This document shows positions 5,514 to 6,399 of a DNA stretch of 6,399 bases, piece after piece. The notes under the pieces are model-generated. The model saw only the letters and a program-made list of their open reading frames with translations, had not been told where the DNA came from and ran no database searches. The translations under genes and the position numbers were made by a program. The DNA lies in the NCBI GenBank assembly GCA_029268085.1, contig JAJUHD010000147.1, positions 1-6,399 of the forward strand. Reading direction: 5' to 3'. The DNA is from Bacillota bacterium. Lineage in GTDB: Bacteria > Bacillota > Clostridia > Oscillospirales > Oscillospiraceae. Within the stretch, counting starts at the first letter, position 1. Each line of letters opens with the position of its first letter.

Positions 5514-5745
5514 ACGGAAAATTGAATGCCTTTACCGTACCATTGTCTTAAATAATGTTTCTGGGCGAAAGTAAGGTTTGGGTGCGGATATTTATGTAAA
5601 CGGCAATTTTTATGAGTATTTTTTAACATTTACGTCGAACGAAAAAATGCAGCAAACCTTGCATTGTGGGAGTAAAATTTACAAACAGCAACAAAAAAGT
5701 TACAAAAATATCTGGTAATACTACTAAAAATTACGTTAAATAATT

Positions 5746-5758
5746 ATCAATCATTGAT
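5746..5758. repeat. 13-bp perfect dyad upstream of the hydrolase gene
   Basis: ATCAAT and ATTGAT flank a single C, a perfect palindrome around one base. A T-rich run follows. The arms are too short and AT-rich for a firm terminator, so an operator is an equally good reading. Confidence 0.45.
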
Positions 5759-5771
5759 TTTTTCATTTTGT

Positions 5772-5789
5772 TTTGCTAGCATGAGCAAA
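5772..5789. repeat. Second dyad upstream of the hydrolase gene
   Basis: TTTGCT (5772-5777) and AGCAAA (5784-5789) are perfect inverted arms around AGCATG. The centre also contains the palindrome GCTAGC (5775-5780). It lies 13 bp after the first dyad, so the two could be a paired binding site. Confidence 0.4.
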
Positions 5790-6027
5790 GTGCCTCAAGA
5801 AATCAACTGAAATTCTTAACGAAAGTGGGGAATAATGTACTAAAATCCTAGCTGTTTATATCTTTTTGTGGGAATAGGATGGCGTTAATGACTATGTCAT
5901 AAAACTTGCGTTGATTTCTGCGCAAACTGACATTATTTTCATCGGATATGAAGCTATAATTGCGCATACCGAACCGCATAGTAATGCCCCCGCAAAACCG
6001 ACAGCATATGATTTAGGAGGTTTATCT

Positions 6028-6399
6028 ATGAAAAGATTGATAACGATTTTGCCTGTGATTGCGATGTGTATTATACTGGACGGCAACGCTCAGGCTGTGT
6101 ATGACGATGCCGGCGCAACCGCAACCGCATTATCAGCATCAGCCGATACCGCCGAAACCGTAAGCACATTTTCGGCCGATGTCGATTATTCCGAAGCGAT
6201 GATACAGGCTGCGATAACGGGAGACTATGAGGCTGGTCTTGCGGCCCAGCAGGCAAGAGACGATAAGATTGCGGAAATGGGTCTGGACGAAGAGCGCTAC
6301 ACATTCGAGGATCTGATGCTCCTGTCCAAGATAATCTACGCAGAGGCTGGTTCGGTATGGCTGAGCGACGAATGGAAAATGTGTGTTGGCGAGGTGGTT
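6028..6399 (+). CDS. Secreted cell-wall hydrolase, SleB/CwlJ-type (3' end outside window)
   Basis: An open frame of 124 codons runs off the window end. AGGAGG at 6015-6020 lies 7 nt before the ATG. The protein begins with a Sec signal peptide: basic MKR, a hydrophobic core to about residue 17, and a likely cut after AQA (residue 23). There is no lipobox. Residues 24-51 are a low-complexity Ala/Thr/Ser/Asp linker. From about 92 the start of the cell-wall hydrolase domain appears, with LLSKIIYAEAG containing the expected catalytic E106, then LSDEWKMCVGEVV. This matches the SleB/CwlJ fold (Hydrolase_2), whose members act as lytic enzymes on peptidoglycan, including the spore cortex in SleB itself. 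Most of the domain lies outside the window. Clostridial genomes carry several such paralogues, so a role in germination should not be assumed. Confidence 0.82.
   Translation, partial: MKRLITILPVIAMCIILDGNAQAVYDDAGATATALSASADTAETVSTFSADVDYSEAMIQAAITGDYEAGLAAQQARDDKIAEMGLDEERYTFEDLMLLSKIIYAEAGSVWLSDEWKMCVGEVV

Larger units (their letters stand above)
5514..6027. other. Long intergenic region without a convincing gene
   Basis: About 514 bp lie between the thioesterase terminator and the hydrolase start. The part up to about 5880 is clearly AT-rich, and the last 150 bp are richer in GC. I see no tRNA, rRNA or riboswitch class that I can name, and no coding frame with a good start. It holds several inverted repeats: AAGGTTTG/CAAACCTT at 5573-5580 and 5653-5660, AATGCA/TGCATT at 5646-5651 and 5660-5665, two tight dyads at 5746-5758 and 5772-5789, and ATCCTA/TAGGAT at 5845-5850 and 5875-5880. 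A TATAAT at 5955-5960 could be a -10 box for the hydrolase but has no good -35. The hydrolase promoter may be recognised by another sigma factor. Confidence 0.6.

Noticed and set aside
5746..5789. FNR/CRP-type binding site
   Set aside because: The arms read ATCAAT-C-ATTGAT, whereas an FNR box is TTGAT-N4-ATCAA, so orientation and spacing do not fit.
5879..5902. Seven-codon leader peptide (ATG GCG TTA ...) in the intergenic region
   Set aside because: It has only a weak upstream purine stretch, no codon enrichment that would suggest attenuation, and no paired terminator.
5892..6304. Two minus-strand frames across the hydrolase start
   Set aside because: They overlap a signal peptide and a recognisable hydrolase domain on the plus strand, and lack starts with ribosome sites.
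1..6399. Mobile element, CRISPR array, toxin-antitoxin or defence system
   Set aside because: I found no transposase, integrase, terminal repeats, regularly spaced repeats or paired small genes. All recognised genes are core or metabolic.

Overview
This window is chromosomal, mostly housekeeping DNA from a low-to-moderate GC Gram-positive bacterium, most likely an anaerobic member of the Clostridia. The evidence is the gene families: RNase J, the rpsF-ssb-rpsR operon with a zinc-type S18, a stand-alone bacteriohemerythrin, a stand-alone phosphate acetyltransferase, a plant-like acyl-ACP thioesterase, and a SleB/CwlJ-type cell-wall hydrolase. Strong AGGAGG ribosome sites and near-consensus SigA-type promoters fit this. 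I cannot name a genus from sequence alone.

Layout. Positions 1-393 hold the 3' end of an RNase J gene, closed by a strong terminator. From about 445 a new plus-strand unit carries an M19 (renal-type) dipeptidase and, overlapping its stop codon, a short ArsC/Spx-type thioredoxin-fold protein. A bacteriohemerythrin gene (1923-2330) follows after a 118-bp gap. It converges on the minus-strand rpsF-ssb-rpsR operon, and the two share a bidirectional terminator at 2331-2364. Reading on the minus strand, pta (4549 to 3551) precedes rpsF. The ribosomal operon has its own consensus promoter (3516 to 3489) and a long dyad where transcription should start. pta is divergent from a FatA/FatB-type acyl-ACP thioesterase (4726-5466), and recognisable promoters for both lie in the 176-bp gap. 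After the thioesterase terminator comes a roughly 514-bp stretch with no convincing gene. The window ends inside a secreted cell-wall hydrolase that starts at 6028.

How the parts relate. rpsF-ssb-rpsR is the classical unit linking ribosome assembly with single-stranded DNA binding. Pta and the thioesterase both act on acyl carriers (acetyl-CoA/acetyl-phosphate and acyl-ACP), and their promoters are back to back, so shared control is possible but unproven. The dipeptidase and the ArsC-like protein are translationally coupled, but no joint pathway is evident.

I see no phage, transposon, CRISPR, toxin-antitoxin or defence system. The points most worth a second look are the rpsF leader (a hairpin over the expected start site plus alternative pairings that could hide the Shine-Dalgarno), a thioesterase promoter whose -10 box overlaps the first in-frame ATG, and the structured AT-rich region upstream of the hydrolase.
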